DNA from: Phycicoccus endophyticus
GTDB lineage: Bacteria > Actinomycetota > Actinomycetes > Actinomycetales > Dermatophilaceae
Direction of reading: 5' to 3'
Assembly (NCBI RefSeq): GCF_011326735.1
Contig: NZ_JAANCN010000001.1
Span: forward strand, 310,001 to 374,000
DNA length: 64,000 bases
The position numbers and the translations under genes were made by a program. Positions 8,971 through 18,112 of the stretch are shown in pieces. The notes beneath the pieces are model-generated. The model was not told where the DNA came from and did not search any database. It saw only the letters and a program-made list of their open reading frames with translations. Every line of letters starts with the position of its first letter. Position 1 is the first letter of the stretch.

Positions 8971-11655
8971 GTGAAGCTCCTCCTCCTCGACGGACACTCG
9001 CTGGCCTACCGCGCGTTCTACGCGCTTCCCGTCGAGAACTTCTCGACGAGCACCGGGCAGCACACCAACGCCGTCTACGGCTTCACCGCGATGCTCATCA
9101 ACGTCCTGCGCGACGAGGCCCCGACCCACGTCGGGGTGGCGTTCGACGTCTCGCGCGAGACCTTCCGCCTGCGGGAGTACAGCGAGTACAAGGCCGGGAG
9201 GTCGGCGACGCCCTCGGAGTTCTCCGGCCAGCTCCCCCTCCTGCGCGAGGTGCTCGACGCGCTGCGGATCCGGCACGTCGGCCTGCCGGGGTTCGAGGCC
9301 GACGACGTCATCGCCTCGCTCACCCGGCAGGCGGTCGAGGCGGGGGGCGAGGTCGTCGTGTGCACCGGCGACCGCGACGCCTTCCAGCTCGTCTCGGACC
9401 GGGTCACCCTCCTGTACCCGGTGCGGGGGGTCTCCGAGGTGTGGCGGATGGACCCGGCCGCCGTCGAGGAGCGCTACCTCGTGCCACCGCAGCGCTACAG
9501 CGACCTCGCCGCGCTCGTCGGCGAGACGAGCGACAACCTGCCGGGCGTGCCCGGCGTGGGTCCGAAGACCGCCGCGAAGTGGCTGGGCCGCTACGGCGAC
9601 CTCGCCGGTGTCGTGGCGCACGTCGGCGAGATCGGCGGCAAGGCCGGGGAGAACCTGCGTGCCCACCTCGACGACGTGCTGCGCAACCGCCGCCTCAACC
9701 GGCTCGTCGACGACCTCGACCTCCCGCTGTCGGTCGAGGAGCTCGAGCGCTCCTCGTGGGACCGCGAGGAGGTCCACCGGGTCTTCGACGGCCTCGAGTT
9801 CCGGGTGCTGCGCGAGCGGCTCTTCCAGACCTTCGAGGTCGAGTCCGACGAGGTCGAGGGCGGGTTCGACGTCGGCGAGGCCGTGTTCACCGCCGACGAC
9901 CTCGAGGCACGCTTCGGCGAGGGCGGGGTCGGACGCACGGTGACCCACGGGGTCGTCGTCTCCGGGCAGTACCGCGCGGCCGAGGGCGACGCCACCGCCG
10001 TGGCCCTGGCCGGTGAGGACGGCGCCACCGCCTCCCTCGACCTGGCCACCCTCACCCCCGAGCAGGAGCGGCTGCTCGCCGGCTGGCTGGCCGACCCCGC
10101 GGCGCCCAAGGTGCTGCACGACGCCAAGCCGCAGCTCCAGGCGCTCTCCACGCGGGGCCTGGCCCTGCGCGGCGTGGTGAGCGACACCGCGCTGGCTGCC
10201 TACCTCGTCCGCCCCGACCAGCGCTCCTACGACCTCGAGGACCTCGTCGTGCGCCACCTCGGCCGCGAGCTGAGCGCCGAGGGCGACGCCACGAGCGACC
10301 AGGGTCGCCAGGGGACGCTCGACTTCGACGCCGAGGACGGCTCCGCGCAGCGCGACGCGATGGTGCGGGCCCGGGCGGTGCTGGAGCTGTCCGAGGCGCT
10401 CGCCGAGAAGGTCGAGGAGACCGGCGGGACGGCTCTGCTGCGCGACCTCGAGCTGCCCCTGGTCGACATCCTCGCGGAGATGGAGCGCACGGGCATCGCC
10501 GTCGACGAGGGTGCGCTGAGCGCCCTCGAGGCCGACTTCGCCGGGAAGATGCGTCAGGCCCAGCAGGACGCCTACGACGCCATCGGGCGCGAGGACGTCA
10601 ACCTCGGCAGCCCCAAGCAGCTGCAGGAGGTGCTCTTCGACCAGCTCGACATGCCCAAGACCAAGCGCACCAAGACGGGCTACACCACCGACGCCGACGC
10701 GCTCGCCGACCTGTACGTCAAGACCGAGCACCCCTTCCTCGAGGCGCTGTTGCGCCACCGCGACACCAGCCGGCTGCGGGTCACCGTCGAGGGGCTCATC
10801 AAGTCGGTCGCGGCCGACCGGCGCATCCACACGACCTACCTGCAGACGATCGCGGCGACCGGTCGGCTCTCCTCGACCGACCCCAACCTGCAGAACGTCC
10901 CGATCCGCACCGAGGAGGGCCGGCGCATCCGTGACGTCTTCGTCGTGGGGGAGGGCTACGAGTCGCTGATGTCGGCCGACTACAGCCAGATCGAGATGCG
11001 GATCATGGCCCACCTGTCCGGGGACGCCGGGCTCATCGAGGCGTTCCGCACGGGTGAGGACCTCCATCGCTTCGTCGGGGCCCGGGTCTTCGCGGTGCAG
11101 CCCGAGGCGGTCACGCTCGAGATGCGCAGCAAGGTCAAGGCGATGAGCTACGGGCTCGCCTACGGGCTCTCGGCGTTCGGGCTGTCCAAGCAGCTGACGA
11201 TCTCGACCGCCGAGGCGCAGGGGCTCATGGACGACTACTTCGCCCGGTTCGGTGGGGTGCGCGACTACCTGCGCGAGGTCGTGGCGCAGGCCCGGGCCAC
11301 CGGTTTCACCTCGACGATGCTCGGCCGGCGCCGCTACCTGCCCGACCTCACGAGCGACAACCGGCAGCGACGCGAGATGGCCGAGCGGATGGCGCTCAAC
11401 GCCCCCATCCAGGGCTCCGCCGCGGACATCATCAAGCTCGCGATGAAGGGCGTCCACGGCGCGCTGCAGGCCGAGGGCGCTCGTAGTCGGATGCTCCTCC
11501 AGGTGCACGACGAGCTCGTCCTCGAGGTCGCCCCCGGGGAGCGGGAAGACGTGGAGGCCCTGCTGCGCCGGGAGATGGGCGCCGCGGCCGAGCTGGACGT
11601 GCCGCTCGACGTCAGCGTCGGGGTCGGGCGCAGCTGGCACGACGCCGCGCACTGA
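8971..11655 (+). CDS. polA: DNA polymerase I
   Basis: DNA polymerase I (894 aa) acts in gap filling, Okazaki-fragment maturation and repair. Domains in order are a 5'-3' exonuclease (about residues 1-290, with GDRDAFQLV and the helix-hairpin-helix GVPGVGPKTAAKW near 190), a degenerate 3'-5' exonuclease-like domain, and the polymerase domain. Polymerase motif A (DYSQIEMR) is near 670, the O-helix motif (KAMSYGLAYGLSAFG) near 720 and motif C (QVHDELVLE) near 845. The proofreading acidic motifs are not recognisable, as in other actinobacterial PolA. The GTG at 8,971 gives the family start VKLLLLDGHSLAYRAFY. An upstream ATG at 8,950 would overlap the divergent gene. Confidence 0.96.
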   Translation: MKLLLLDGHSLAYRAFYALPVENFSTSTGQHTNAVYGFTAMLINVLRDEAPTHVGVAFDVSRETFRLREYSEYKAGRSATPSEFSGQLPLLREVLDALRIRHVGLPGFEADDVIASLTRQAVEAGGEVVVCTGDRDAFQLVSDRVTLLYPVRGVSEVWRMDPAAVEERYLVPPQRYSDLAALVGETSDNLPGVPGVGPKTAAKWLGRYGDLAGVVAHVGEIGGKAGENLRAHLDDVLRNRRLNRLVDDLDLPLSVEELERSSWDREEVHRVFDGLEFRVLRERLFQTFEVESDEVEGGFDVGEAVFTADDLEARFGEGGVGRTVTHGVVVSGQYRAAEGDATAVALAGEDGATASLDLATLTPEQERLLAGWLADPAAPKVLHDAKPQLQALSTRGLALRGVVSDTALAAYLVRPDQRSYDLEDLVVRHLGRELSAEGDATSDQGRQGTLDFDAEDGSAQRDAMVRARAVLELSEALAEKVEETGGTALLRDLELPLVDILAEMERTGIAVDEGALSALEADFAGKMRQAQQDAYDAIGREDVNLGSPKQLQEVLFDQLDMPKTKRTKTGYTTDADALADLYVKTEHPFLEALLRHRDTSRLRVTVEGLIKSVAADRRIHTTYLQTIAATGRLSSTDPNLQNVPIRTEEGRRIRDVFVVGEGYESLMSADYSQIEMRIMAHLSGDAGLIEAFRTGEDLHRFVGARVFAVQPEAVTLEMRSKVKAMSYGLAYGLSAFGLSKQLTISTAEAQGLMDDYFARFGGVRDYLREVVAQARATGFTSTMLGRRRYLPDLTSDNRQRREMAERMALNAPIQGSAADIIKLAMKGVHGALQAEGARSRMLLQVHDELVLEVAPGEREDVEALLRREMGAAAELDVPLDVSVGVGRSWHDAAH

Positions 11656-11667
11656 GCCTTCGGGACG

Positions 11668-12477
11668 TCAGCCCGGCCGCTCGGTGACGAGGATCGCCGT
11701 GCCCGGCAGCAGCCGTCCGCGCAGCGGCGACCAGCCACCCCACGCCTCGGTGGTGCGCTCGGGCCACTCGGGCTCGACGAGGTCGCGCAGCACGAGCCCG
11801 GCCGCGGTCACCTGCCGGACGAGGTCGCCGAGGGTCCGGTGGTGCTCGACGTAGGTGACCACCTCGGCCTCGCTCTCGACGTAGGGCCGGCGGTCGAAGT
11901 ACGAGCTCGTCGCCGTGAGCCCCTCCGGGCCCGGGACGTCAGGGAAGGCCCACCGCACCGGGTGCGAGGTGGAGAAGACGAACCGCCCCCCGGGGCGCAG
12001 GACGCGGGCGGCCTCCCGCAGCACCGCCGCGCTGTCGGCGACGAAGGGCAGGACGCCGTAGGCGGTGAACACCCGGTCGAGGGTGGCGTCCGCGAGCGGC
12101 AGGGCCGTGCCGTCGCACTGGAGCAGGGGGAGGGGGCGGCCGGTGTGGGAGGAGCCGATGGCCCGGGCCGTGCGCAGCATCCCGGCCGACAGGTCGCTGG
12201 CGGCCACCCGCACCCCGGGCAGGTCGGGCCGGGCCGCGACCCACCGCGCACACTGGGCACCGCCGGCGCCGATCTCCAGGACCGTCATCCCGTCCCGGAG
12301 GCCGAGCAGGTCCAGCTCGGCCTCGGTCCAGCCTTCGGGGCCCCACACGAAGTCGGCGTCGCCGAGGAACCCCCCGTGCTCCTCGTGGTAGGCCACCGCC
12401 TCGGCGTCCCACCAGGACCGGTTGGCGGCGCGGGTCTCGGCGGCACCGACCGCGCGCCGCCCGACCTCGGCGCTCAC
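11668..12477 (-). CDS. Class I SAM-dependent methyltransferase
   Basis: This 269-aa methyltransferase has motif I VLEIGAGGAQCARW, an acidic second motif (VAASDLSAGML) and the post-motif FTAYGVLPFV of the Methyltransf_11/25 group. The N-terminal NRSWWDAEAVAYHEEHGGF is typical of a small actinobacterial family of unknown substrate. I chose GTG 12,477, since upstream sequence is low in conservation and would run into the rpsA promoter region; the reading frame stays open to 12,603. It is convergent with polA, with 12 bp between stops. Confidence 0.8.
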   Translation of the reverse strand: MSAEVGRRAVGAAETRAANRSWWDAEAVAYHEEHGGFLGDADFVWGPEGWTEAELDLLGLRDGMTVLEIGAGGAQCARWVAARPDLPGVRVAASDLSAGMLRTARAIGSSHTGRPLPLLQCDGTALPLADATLDRVFTAYGVLPFVADSAAVLREAARVLRPGGRFVFSTSHPVRWAFPDVPGPEGLTATSSYFDRRPYVESEAEVVTYVEHHRTLGDLVRQVTAAGLVLRDLVEPEWPERTTEAWGGWSPLRGRLLPGTAILVTERPG

Positions 12478-12510
12478 CGTGGTCTCGCCGGCGGCCGAGG
12501 CGCCGCTGTT

Positions 12511-12540
12511 TTGCCCGGTACGTGCGTGCCCGGGTAGGCT
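12511..12540 (+). promoter_or_regulatory. Probable rpsA promoter
   Basis: TTGCCC (12,511-12,516) is followed by an 18-bp spacer and TAGGCT (12,535-12,540). A second -10-like TAGGGT lies at 12,565-12,570, so there may be two tandem starts. Both leave a true 5' leader before the ATG at 12,629, unlike the leaderless genes nearby, as expected for a ribosomal-protein gene under growth control. Confidence 0.5.
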
Positions 12541-12628
12541 ACTGCGGTACGCGTGTGCCCTGCGTAGGGTCGCCGCGCACGGAAAGCACCCCATCGAGTC
12601 CATCTGTCCACATCGGAGTTCCTACTAC

Positions 12629-14110
12629 ATGACTGCCAGCACGGTCGACACGACCGCCCCTCAGGTCGCCATCAACGACATCGGCTCTGAGGAAGACCTT
12701 CTCGCCGCCATCGACGCGACGATCAAGCACTTCAATGACGGCGACATCGTCGAGGGTCGCATCGTCAAGGTCGACCGGGACGAGGTCCTGCTCGACATCG
12801 GCTACAAGACCGAGGGCGTCATCCCCTCGCGCGAGCTGTCCATCAAGCACGACGTCGACCCCAACGAGGTCGTCGCCGTGGGCGACGAGGTCGAGGCCCT
12901 GGTCCTCCAGAAGGAGGACAAGGAAGGCCGGCTGATCCTGAGCAAGAAGCGCGCACAGTACGAGCGCGCGTGGGGGACGATCGAGAAGATCAAGGAGGAG
13001 GACGGCGTCGTCACCGGCACCGTCATCGAGGTCGTCAAGGGTGGCCTCATCCTCGACATCGGCCTGCGCGGCTTCCTCCCGGCGTCGCTCGTCGAGATGC
13101 GTCGGGTTCGCGACCTCCAGCCGTACGTCGGCCGCGAGATCGAGGCCAAGATCATCGAGCTGGACAAGAACCGCAACAACGTGGTCCTCTCCCGTCGTGC
13201 CTGGCTGGAGCAGACCCAGTCCGAGGTCCGCACGACCTTCCTCAAGGAGCTCGGCAAGGGCCAGGTCCGCCAGGGTGTCGTCTCCTCGATCGTCAACTTC
13301 GGCGCCTTCGTCGACCTCGGTGGCGTCGACGGTCTCGTCCACGTCTCCGAGCTGTCCTGGAAGCACATCGACCACCCCTCCGAGGTCGTCGAGGTCGGCG
13401 ACGAGGTCACGGTCGAGGTTCTCGACGTCGACATGGACCGCGAGCGGGTCTCGCTGTCGCTCAAGGCGACGCAGGAGGACCCCTGGCAGCACTTCGCCCG
13501 CACCCACGCGATCGGCCAGGTCGTCCCGGGCAAGGTCACCAAGCTCGTCCCGTTCGGTGCGTTCGTGCGCGTCGACGACGGTATCGAGGGCCTGGTGCAC
13601 ATCTCCGAGCTCGCCGAGCGGCACGTCGAGCTGCCCGAGCAGGTCGTCCAGGTCGGGCAGGAGATCTTCGTCAAGGTCATCGACATCGACCTCGAGCGCC
13701 GCCGGATCTCGCTGAGCCTCAAGCAGGCCAACGAGGACGGCGCCGGGCAGGTCGAGTTCGACCCGACCCTGTACGGCATGGCTGCCGAGTACGACGAGCA
13801 GGGCAACTACAAGTACCCGGAGGGCTTCGACCCGAGCACCAACGAGTGGCTCGAGGGCTTCGAGACCCAGCGCGAGGCCTGGGAGAAGGAGTACGCCGAG
13901 GCGCACGCGCGCTGGGAGGCGCACCGTGCCCAGGTCGAGTCGGCTGCGAAGGCCGACGCCGAGGCCGTCGGGGAGGCCGCGACGACGTCGTACTCCTCGG
14001 ACAGCACCGACGACACCCCGGCCGCCCGCCCGGCCGCCCCGTCGAACGAGGGCACCCTGGCCTCCGACGAGGCGCTCGCCGCGCTGCGCGAGAAGCTCAC
14101 CGGCAACTGA
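12629..14110 (+). CDS. rpsA: 30S ribosomal protein S1
   Basis: S1 (493 aa) binds mRNA on the 30S subunit. Four S1 domains are visible at about residues 38-107, 126-190, 211-279 and 296-365, the number usual for actinobacteria (six in E. coli). An acidic tail of about 125 residues follows, rich in Glu, Ala and Ser. The ATG at 12,629 has GGAG about 10 nt upstream. Codon use is strongly biased, as in highly expressed genes. A strong hairpin follows the stop. Confidence 0.96.
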   Translation: MTASTVDTTAPQVAINDIGSEEDLLAAIDATIKHFNDGDIVEGRIVKVDRDEVLLDIGYKTEGVIPSRELSIKHDVDPNEVVAVGDEVEALVLQKEDKEGRLILSKKRAQYERAWGTIEKIKEEDGVVTGTVIEVVKGGLILDIGLRGFLPASLVEMRRVRDLQPYVGREIEAKIIELDKNRNNVVLSRRAWLEQTQSEVRTTFLKELGKGQVRQGVVSSIVNFGAFVDLGGVDGLVHVSELSWKHIDHPSEVVEVGDEVTVEVLDVDMDRERVSLSLKATQEDPWQHFARTHAIGQVVPGKVTKLVPFGAFVRVDDGIEGLVHISELAERHVELPEQVVQVGQEIFVKVIDIDLERRRISLSLKQANEDGAGQVEFDPTLYGMAAEYDEQGNYKYPEGFDPSTNEWLEGFETQREAWEKEYAEAHARWEAHRAQVESAAKADAEAVGEAATTSYSSDSTDDTPAARPAAPSNEGTLASDEALAALREKLTGN

Positions 14111-14139
14111 GCCGGCGCGCTCACCGCGCACCGTTCCCA

Positions 14140-14175
14140 TCGAGACCCGGGCCCCTGAGGGGGCCCGGGTCTCGG
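14140..14175 (+). terminator. Strong hairpin terminator after rpsA
   Basis: CGAGACCCGGGCCC (14,141-14,154) pairs perfectly with GGGCCCGGGTCTCG (14,161-14,174). One further C-G pair closes a 4-nt TGAG loop, giving a 15-bp perfect stem. No T-run follows (GCGTCC). It is placed 30 nt after the rpsA stop. Confidence 0.8.
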
Positions 14176-14198
14176 CGTCCCGGGCGACCTCGGGGAGG

Positions 14199-14204
14199 TA
14201 GCGT
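14199..14204 (+). promoter_or_regulatory. -10 hexamer, leaderless type, of the PPOX-class gene
   Basis: TAGCGT is followed by 6 nt and then ATG 14,211. Confidence 0.5.
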
Positions 14205-14210
14205 CGGGCC

Positions 14211-14681
14211 ATGGCACGTACCGTCGCGACGACCACGACCGTCGACCTGGAGGGCCTGCTGGACTTCGTCCGGCCGCGCCACCACATGGTCCTGCTCACG
14301 ACGCGCGGGTCGGACGGCCGCCCGCAGGCGTCCCCGGTGACCGGTGGTGTGGACCGCTCCGGGCGGATCGTCGTCACGAGCTACCCGGAGCGCGCCAAGG
14401 TGCGCAACGCGCGGCGCGACCCGCGCTGCAGCGTCCTCGTCCTCTCCGACGACTTCGGCGGCGCCTGGGTGCAGGTCGACGGCGAGGCCGAGGTCATCGA
14501 GGCCGCGGACGACGTCGAGCCGTTCGTCGAGTACTTCCGCACGATCTCCGGGGAGCACCCGGACTGGGACGAGTACCGCCGCGCGATGGTCGAGCAGGGC
14601 AAGTCGCTGCTGCGGATCTCCCCGACCCGGTGGTCCCCGGTCGCGACCGGGGGGTTCCCCGCGCGGCTCGCCGGCTCCTGA
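14211..14681 (+). CDS. PPOX-class split-barrel (F420- or FMN-dependent) oxidoreductase
   Basis: This 156-aa protein has the flavin/F420-binding split beta-barrel fold of the pyridoxamine-phosphate-oxidase-like class. Recognisable segments are HHMVLLTTRGSDGRPQASPV, the KVRNARRDPRCSVLVL strand pair and WVQVDGEAEVI. The C-terminal pattern of a hydrophobic strand plus LRISPTRW matches actinobacterial proteins annotated as F420-dependent. Cofactor and substrate cannot be settled from sequence alone. It precedes coaE by 27 bp. Confidence 0.78.
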   Translation: MARTVATTTTVDLEGLLDFVRPRHHMVLLTTRGSDGRPQASPVTGGVDRSGRIVVTSYPERAKVRNARRDPRCSVLVLSDDFGGAWVQVDGEAEVIEAADDVEPFVEYFRTISGEHPDWDEYRRAMVEQGKSLLRISPTRWSPVATGGFPARLAGS

Positions 14682-14695
14682 GCGTGCCGCGTCGG

Positions 14696-14701
14696 TAGGG
14701 T
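14696..14701 (+). promoter_or_regulatory. -10 hexamer of coaE (leaderless type)
   Basis: TAGGGT is followed by 7 nt (CGGCCGC) and then ATG 14,709. Confidence 0.55.
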
Positions 14702-14708
14702 CGGCCGC

Positions 14709-15896
14709 ATGCTGCGTGTCGGGCTCACCGGGGGGATCGGCTCGGGGAAGTCGACGGCGGCGGCGGTGCTCGCCGGCCTCGGCGCCCACGTCGTCGACGC
14801 GGACGCGCTCGCCCGCGAGGTCCTCGCGCCCGGCACCCCGGGGCTCGCGGCGGTCGAGCGCCGCTTCGGGCCCGGCGTCCTCACCGCGGACGGTTCCCTG
14901 GACCGGGCGGCGCTGGGACGGCTCGTCTTCGCCGACCCCGAGGCCCGGGCCGACCTCGAGGCGGTGACGCACCCGGCCATCCGGGCACGGACCGCCCAGC
15001 TCGTCGCCGAGGTGCCCGCGGGGGCCGTCCTCGTCCACGACGTGCCCCTCCTCGTCGAGCAGCGGATGGCGGGGGAGTACCACCTCGTCCTCGTCGTCGG
15101 GGCGAGCGAGGAGACCCGGCTGGCACGGCTGGTCACCCTGCGCGGGATGTCCGAGGAGGACGCCCGGGCACGGATCGCCGCCCAGGCCGGTGACGAGGAG
15201 CGCCGTGCGGCCGCGGACGTCTGGCTCGAGAACGAGGGTGGCGTGGAGGCGCTCGGCGTGGCCGTCCGGCGGCTGTTGCACGAGCGGCTCGAGCCGTTCG
15301 CGGCCAACCTCGCCACCGGGGTGCGCAGCACGCTGCCCGCCGCCGTCCTCAGCCCACCGGACCCGACGTGGCCGTCGGCCGCCGCCCGCCTGCTGGCCAG
15401 GGTCCGGTACGCCGTGGGGGAGGTCGCGCAGACCCTCGACCACATCGGGTCGACGGCCGTGCCCGGGCTGCCCGCCAAGGACATCGTCGACCTCCAGGTC
15501 GGGGTCCGCTCGCTCGCCGAGGCGGACACGGCGCGCTTCGTCGAGGCGATGGCGCGCGCCGGCTTCCCGCGGGTCGAGGACGTCACCGCGGACGTCGGCC
15601 ACGACGGCAGGCCCTGGCCGAAGCGGTTCCACGGCTCGTGCGACCCCGGCCGGGTGGCCCACGTGCACGTGCGCGAGGTCGGGTCGCCCGGCTGGGAGTT
15701 CGCCCTCCTCTTTCGCGACTGGCTGCGCGCGCAGCCGGGGGAGCGGGACGAGTACGCCGCGACGAAGGCGGGCCTGGCCGCGCGGCTGGTCAGCACCGAG
15801 GAGTACGCGGCCGCCAAGGAGCCGTGGTTCGACCGGGCCTGGGGCCGCGCCCGGGACTGGGCCGGCGCGAGCGGGTGGGGACCACCTGAGGGCTGA
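14709..15896 (+). CDS. coaE: Dephospho-CoA kinase fused to a GrpB (UPF0157) domain
   Basis: The N-terminal half (residues 1-200) is dephospho-CoA kinase, the last step of coenzyme A synthesis, with P-loop GGIGSGKS at 8-15 and [10 protein letters not shown] at the substrate site. The C-terminal half (about 210-395) is a GrpB/UPF0157 nucleotidyltransferase-like domain with [18 protein letters not shown] near 245. Total length is 395 aa, against about 200 for a stand-alone kinase. The same fusion is known in M. tuberculosis CoaE. The role of the GrpB part is not established. The frame runs unbroken through the junction. Confidence 0.95.
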   Translation: MLRVGLTGGIGSGKSTAAAVLAGLGAHVVDADALAREVLAPGTPGLAAVERRFGPGVLTADGSLDRAALGRLVFADPEARADLEAVTHPAIRARTAQLVAEVPAGAVLVHDVPLLVEQRMAGEYHLVLVVGASEETRLARLVTLRGMSEEDARARIAAQAGDEERRAAADVWLENEGGVEALGVAVRRLLHERLEPFAANLATGVRSTLPAAVLSPPDPTWPSAAARLLARVRYAVGEVAQTLDHIGSTAVPGLPAKDIVDLQVGVRSLAEADTARFVEAMARAGFPRVEDVTADVGHDGRPWPKRFHGSCDPGRVAHVHVREVGSPGWEFALLFRDWLRAQPGERDEYAATKAGLAARLVSTEEYAAAKEPWFDRAWGRARDWAGASGWGPPEG

Positions 15897-15928
15897 GCCC
15901 GAGGCACGCGGGTGTCGGTGGCGCCGCC

Positions 15929-15934
15929 TACCGT
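15929..15934 (+). promoter_or_regulatory. -10 hexamer of uvrB (leaderless type)
   Basis: TACCGT is followed by 6 nt (AGAGGC) and then ATG 15,941. I saw no actinobacterial LexA-type box (CGAAC...GTTCG) in the gap upstream. Confidence 0.45.
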
Positions 15935-15940
15935 AGAGGC

Positions 15941-18058
15941 ATGCGCCCCACCACCGACCTGCAGCGCCGGGTCGCCCCGTTCGAGGTCGTCTCGGAGTTC
16001 TCGCCCTCCGGCGACCAGCCCACGGCGATCGCCGAGCTCGCCCGCCGGGTGCGGGCGGGCGAGCAGGACGTCGTCCTCCTCGGCGCCACGGGCACCGGCA
16101 AGTCGGCGACGACGGCCTGGCTCGTCGAGCAGGTGCAGCGACCCACGCTCGTCATGGCCCCGAACAAGACCCTCGCCGCCCAGCTGGCCAACGAGTTCCG
16201 TGAGCTGCTGCCGCACAACGCCGTCGAGTACTTCGTCAGCTACTACGACTACTACCAGCCCGAGGCCTACGTCCCCCAGACCGACACCTACATCGAGAAG
16301 GACTCCTCGATCAACGACGAGGTCGAGCGGCTGCGGCACTCGGCGACCAACAGCCTGCTCACCCGGCGCGACGTCGTCGTCGTCGCCTCGGTCTCGTGCA
16401 TCTACGGCCTCGGGACGCCGCAGGAGTACGTCGACCGGATGGTGCCCCTGCGGGTGGGTGACGAGGTGAACCGCGAGGACCTGCTGCGCAAGTTCGTCCA
16501 GATGCAGTACACCCGCAACGACCTGGCGTTCACCCGCGGGACCTTCCGGGTGCGCGGCGACACCGTCGAGATCATCCCCGTCTACGAGGAGCTCGCCGTG
16601 CGCATCGAGCTGTTCGGGGACGAGGTCGAGCGGCTCTACACGCTCCACCCGCTCACCGGGGAGATCGTGCGCGAGGAGCAGGAGATGTACGTCTTCCCCG
16701 CCTCGCACTACGTCGCCGGTCCGGCGCGGATGGAGCGGGCCATCGCCGGCATCGAGGCCGAGCTCGAGGAGCAGCTCGCGGCGTTCGAGCGTCAGGGCAA
16801 GCTCCTCGAGGCCCAGCGGCTGCGGATGCGCACGACCTACGACATCGAGATGATGCGTCAGATCGGCTCGTGCTCGGGCATCGAGAACTACTCGATGCAC
16901 ATCGACGGCCGCTCCCCGGGCAGCGCGCCGAACTGCCTGCTCGACTACTTCCCCGAGGACTTCCTCCTCGTCATCGACGAGTCCCACCAGACCGTGCCGC
17001 AGATCGGGGCGATGTACGAGGGGGACATGTCGCGCAAGCGCACCCTCGTCGAGCACGGCTTCCGGCTGCCCTCGGCGATGGACAACCGCCCGCTGAAGTG
17101 GGAGGAGTTCCTCGAGCGGATCGGTCAGACGGTCTACCTCTCGGCCACGCCGGGGGACTACGAGGTCGCCAAGAGCAACGGCGTCGTCGAGCAGGTCATC
17201 CGCCCGACCGGCCTGGTCGACCCCGAGGTGGTGCTCAAGCCGACGAAGGGCCAGATCGACGACCTGCTGCACGAGATCACCGTGCGCACCGAACGCCACG
17301 AGCGCGTCCTGGTGACGACGCTGACCAAGAAGATGGCCGAGGACCTCACCGACTACCTCCTCGACAAGGGAGTGCGGGTGCGCTACCTGCACTCCGACAT
17401 CGACACCCTGCGCCGAGTCGAGCTGCTGCGCGAGCTGCGGCTCGGCGAGTTCGACGTGCTCGTCGGCATCAACCTGCTGCGCGAGGGCCTCGACCTGCCC
17501 GAGGTCTCGCTCGTGGCCATCCTCGACGCCGACAAGGAGGGCTTCCTGCGCTCGGCGCGCAGCCTGATCCAGACCATCGGCCGGGCCGCGCGCAACGTCT
17601 CCGGGCAGGTGCACATGTACGCCGACTCGATGACGCCGTCGATGCGCCAGGCGGTCGAGGAGACCCGCCGGCGCCGGGAGAAGCAGCTCGCGTACAACCG
17701 CGAGCACGGCATCGACCCGCAGCCGCTGCGCAAGCGGATCGCCGACATCACCGACATGCTCCAGCGCGAGGACGCCGACACCCAGGAGCTCCTCGGCTCC
17801 GGTCGGGCGCGCTCGCGCGGCAAGGCCGACGGGGGTCGCCCGGGCCGGGGTGCCGTCGCGGCCGACGCCGACGCCGCGCTGGGGTCGCGCCGCGGCGCGG
17901 ACCTGCCCGCCACCGAGCTGGCCAACCTCATCCAGGAGCTGACGACCCAGATGCACCAGGCGGCCGGTGACCTGCACTTCGAGCTCGCGGCCCGGCTGCG
18001 CGACGAGATCGGCGACCTGAAGAAGGAGCTGCGCCAGATGAGCGAGGCCACCCGGTAG
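15941..18058 (+). CDS. uvrB: Excinuclease ABC subunit B
   Basis: UvrB (705 aa) is the damage-verifying helicase-like core of nucleotide excision repair and is handed to DNA by UvrA. Walker A GATGTGKS is at 48-55. The beta-hairpin segment ([20 protein letters not shown]) follows, then the DESHQT box and helicase motif VI (QTIGRAARN). The last 40 residues are a UVR motif that contacts UvrC ([20 protein letters not shown]). A poorly conserved Gly/Arg/Ala linker lies before it. Confidence 0.97.
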   Translation: MRPTTDLQRRVAPFEVVSEFSPSGDQPTAIAELARRVRAGEQDVVLLGATGTGKSATTAWLVEQVQRPTLVMAPNKTLAAQLANEFRELLPHNAVEYFVSYYDYYQPEAYVPQTDTYIEKDSSINDEVERLRHSATNSLLTRRDVVVVASVSCIYGLGTPQEYVDRMVPLRVGDEVNREDLLRKFVQMQYTRNDLAFTRGTFRVRGDTVEIIPVYEELAVRIELFGDEVERLYTLHPLTGEIVREEQEMYVFPASHYVAGPARMERAIAGIEAELEEQLAAFERQGKLLEAQRLRMRTTYDIEMMRQIGSCSGIENYSMHIDGRSPGSAPNCLLDYFPEDFLLVIDESHQTVPQIGAMYEGDMSRKRTLVEHGFRLPSAMDNRPLKWEEFLERIGQTVYLSATPGDYEVAKSNGVVEQVIRPTGLVDPEVVLKPTKGQIDDLLHEITVRTERHERVLVTTLTKKMAEDLTDYLLDKGVRVRYLHSDIDTLRRVELLRELRLGEFDVLVGINLLREGLDLPEVSLVAILDADKEGFLRSARSLIQTIGRAARNVSGQVHMYADSMTPSMRQAVEETRRRREKQLAYNREHGIDPQPLRKRIADITDMLQREDADTQELLGSGRARSRGKADGGRPGRGAVAADADAALGSRRGADLPATELANLIQELTTQMHQAAGDLHFELAARLRDEIGDLKKELRQMSEATR

Positions 18059-18079
18059 GCGCGGCCGGCGGCCACCCGG

Positions 18080-18100
18080 GCCGGGCGCACCGGGCCCGGC
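18080..18100 (+). terminator. Hairpin between uvrB and terC
   Basis: GCCGGGC (18,080-18,086) pairs with GCCCGGC (18,094-18,100) around a 7-nt loop. The hairpin ends directly at the -10 hexamer of the next gene, so it could end uvrB transcription or affect promoter access. There is no T-run. Confidence 0.4.
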
Positions 18101-18106
18101 TAGGCT
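18101..18106 (+). promoter_or_regulatory. -10 hexamer of the TerC gene (leaderless type)
   Basis: TAGGCT is followed by 6 nt (GGCGCC) and then GTG 18,113. This leaves no room for a 5'-UTR riboswitch of the manganese (yybP-ykoY) type that controls some terC homologues. Confidence 0.55.
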
Positions 18107-18112
18107 GGCGCC

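Noticed and set aside
18061-18112. Manganese (yybP-ykoY) riboswitch before terC
   Set aside because: Only 54 bp lie between genes, and the -10 hexamer sits 6 nt before the start, leaving no leader for a riboswitch.
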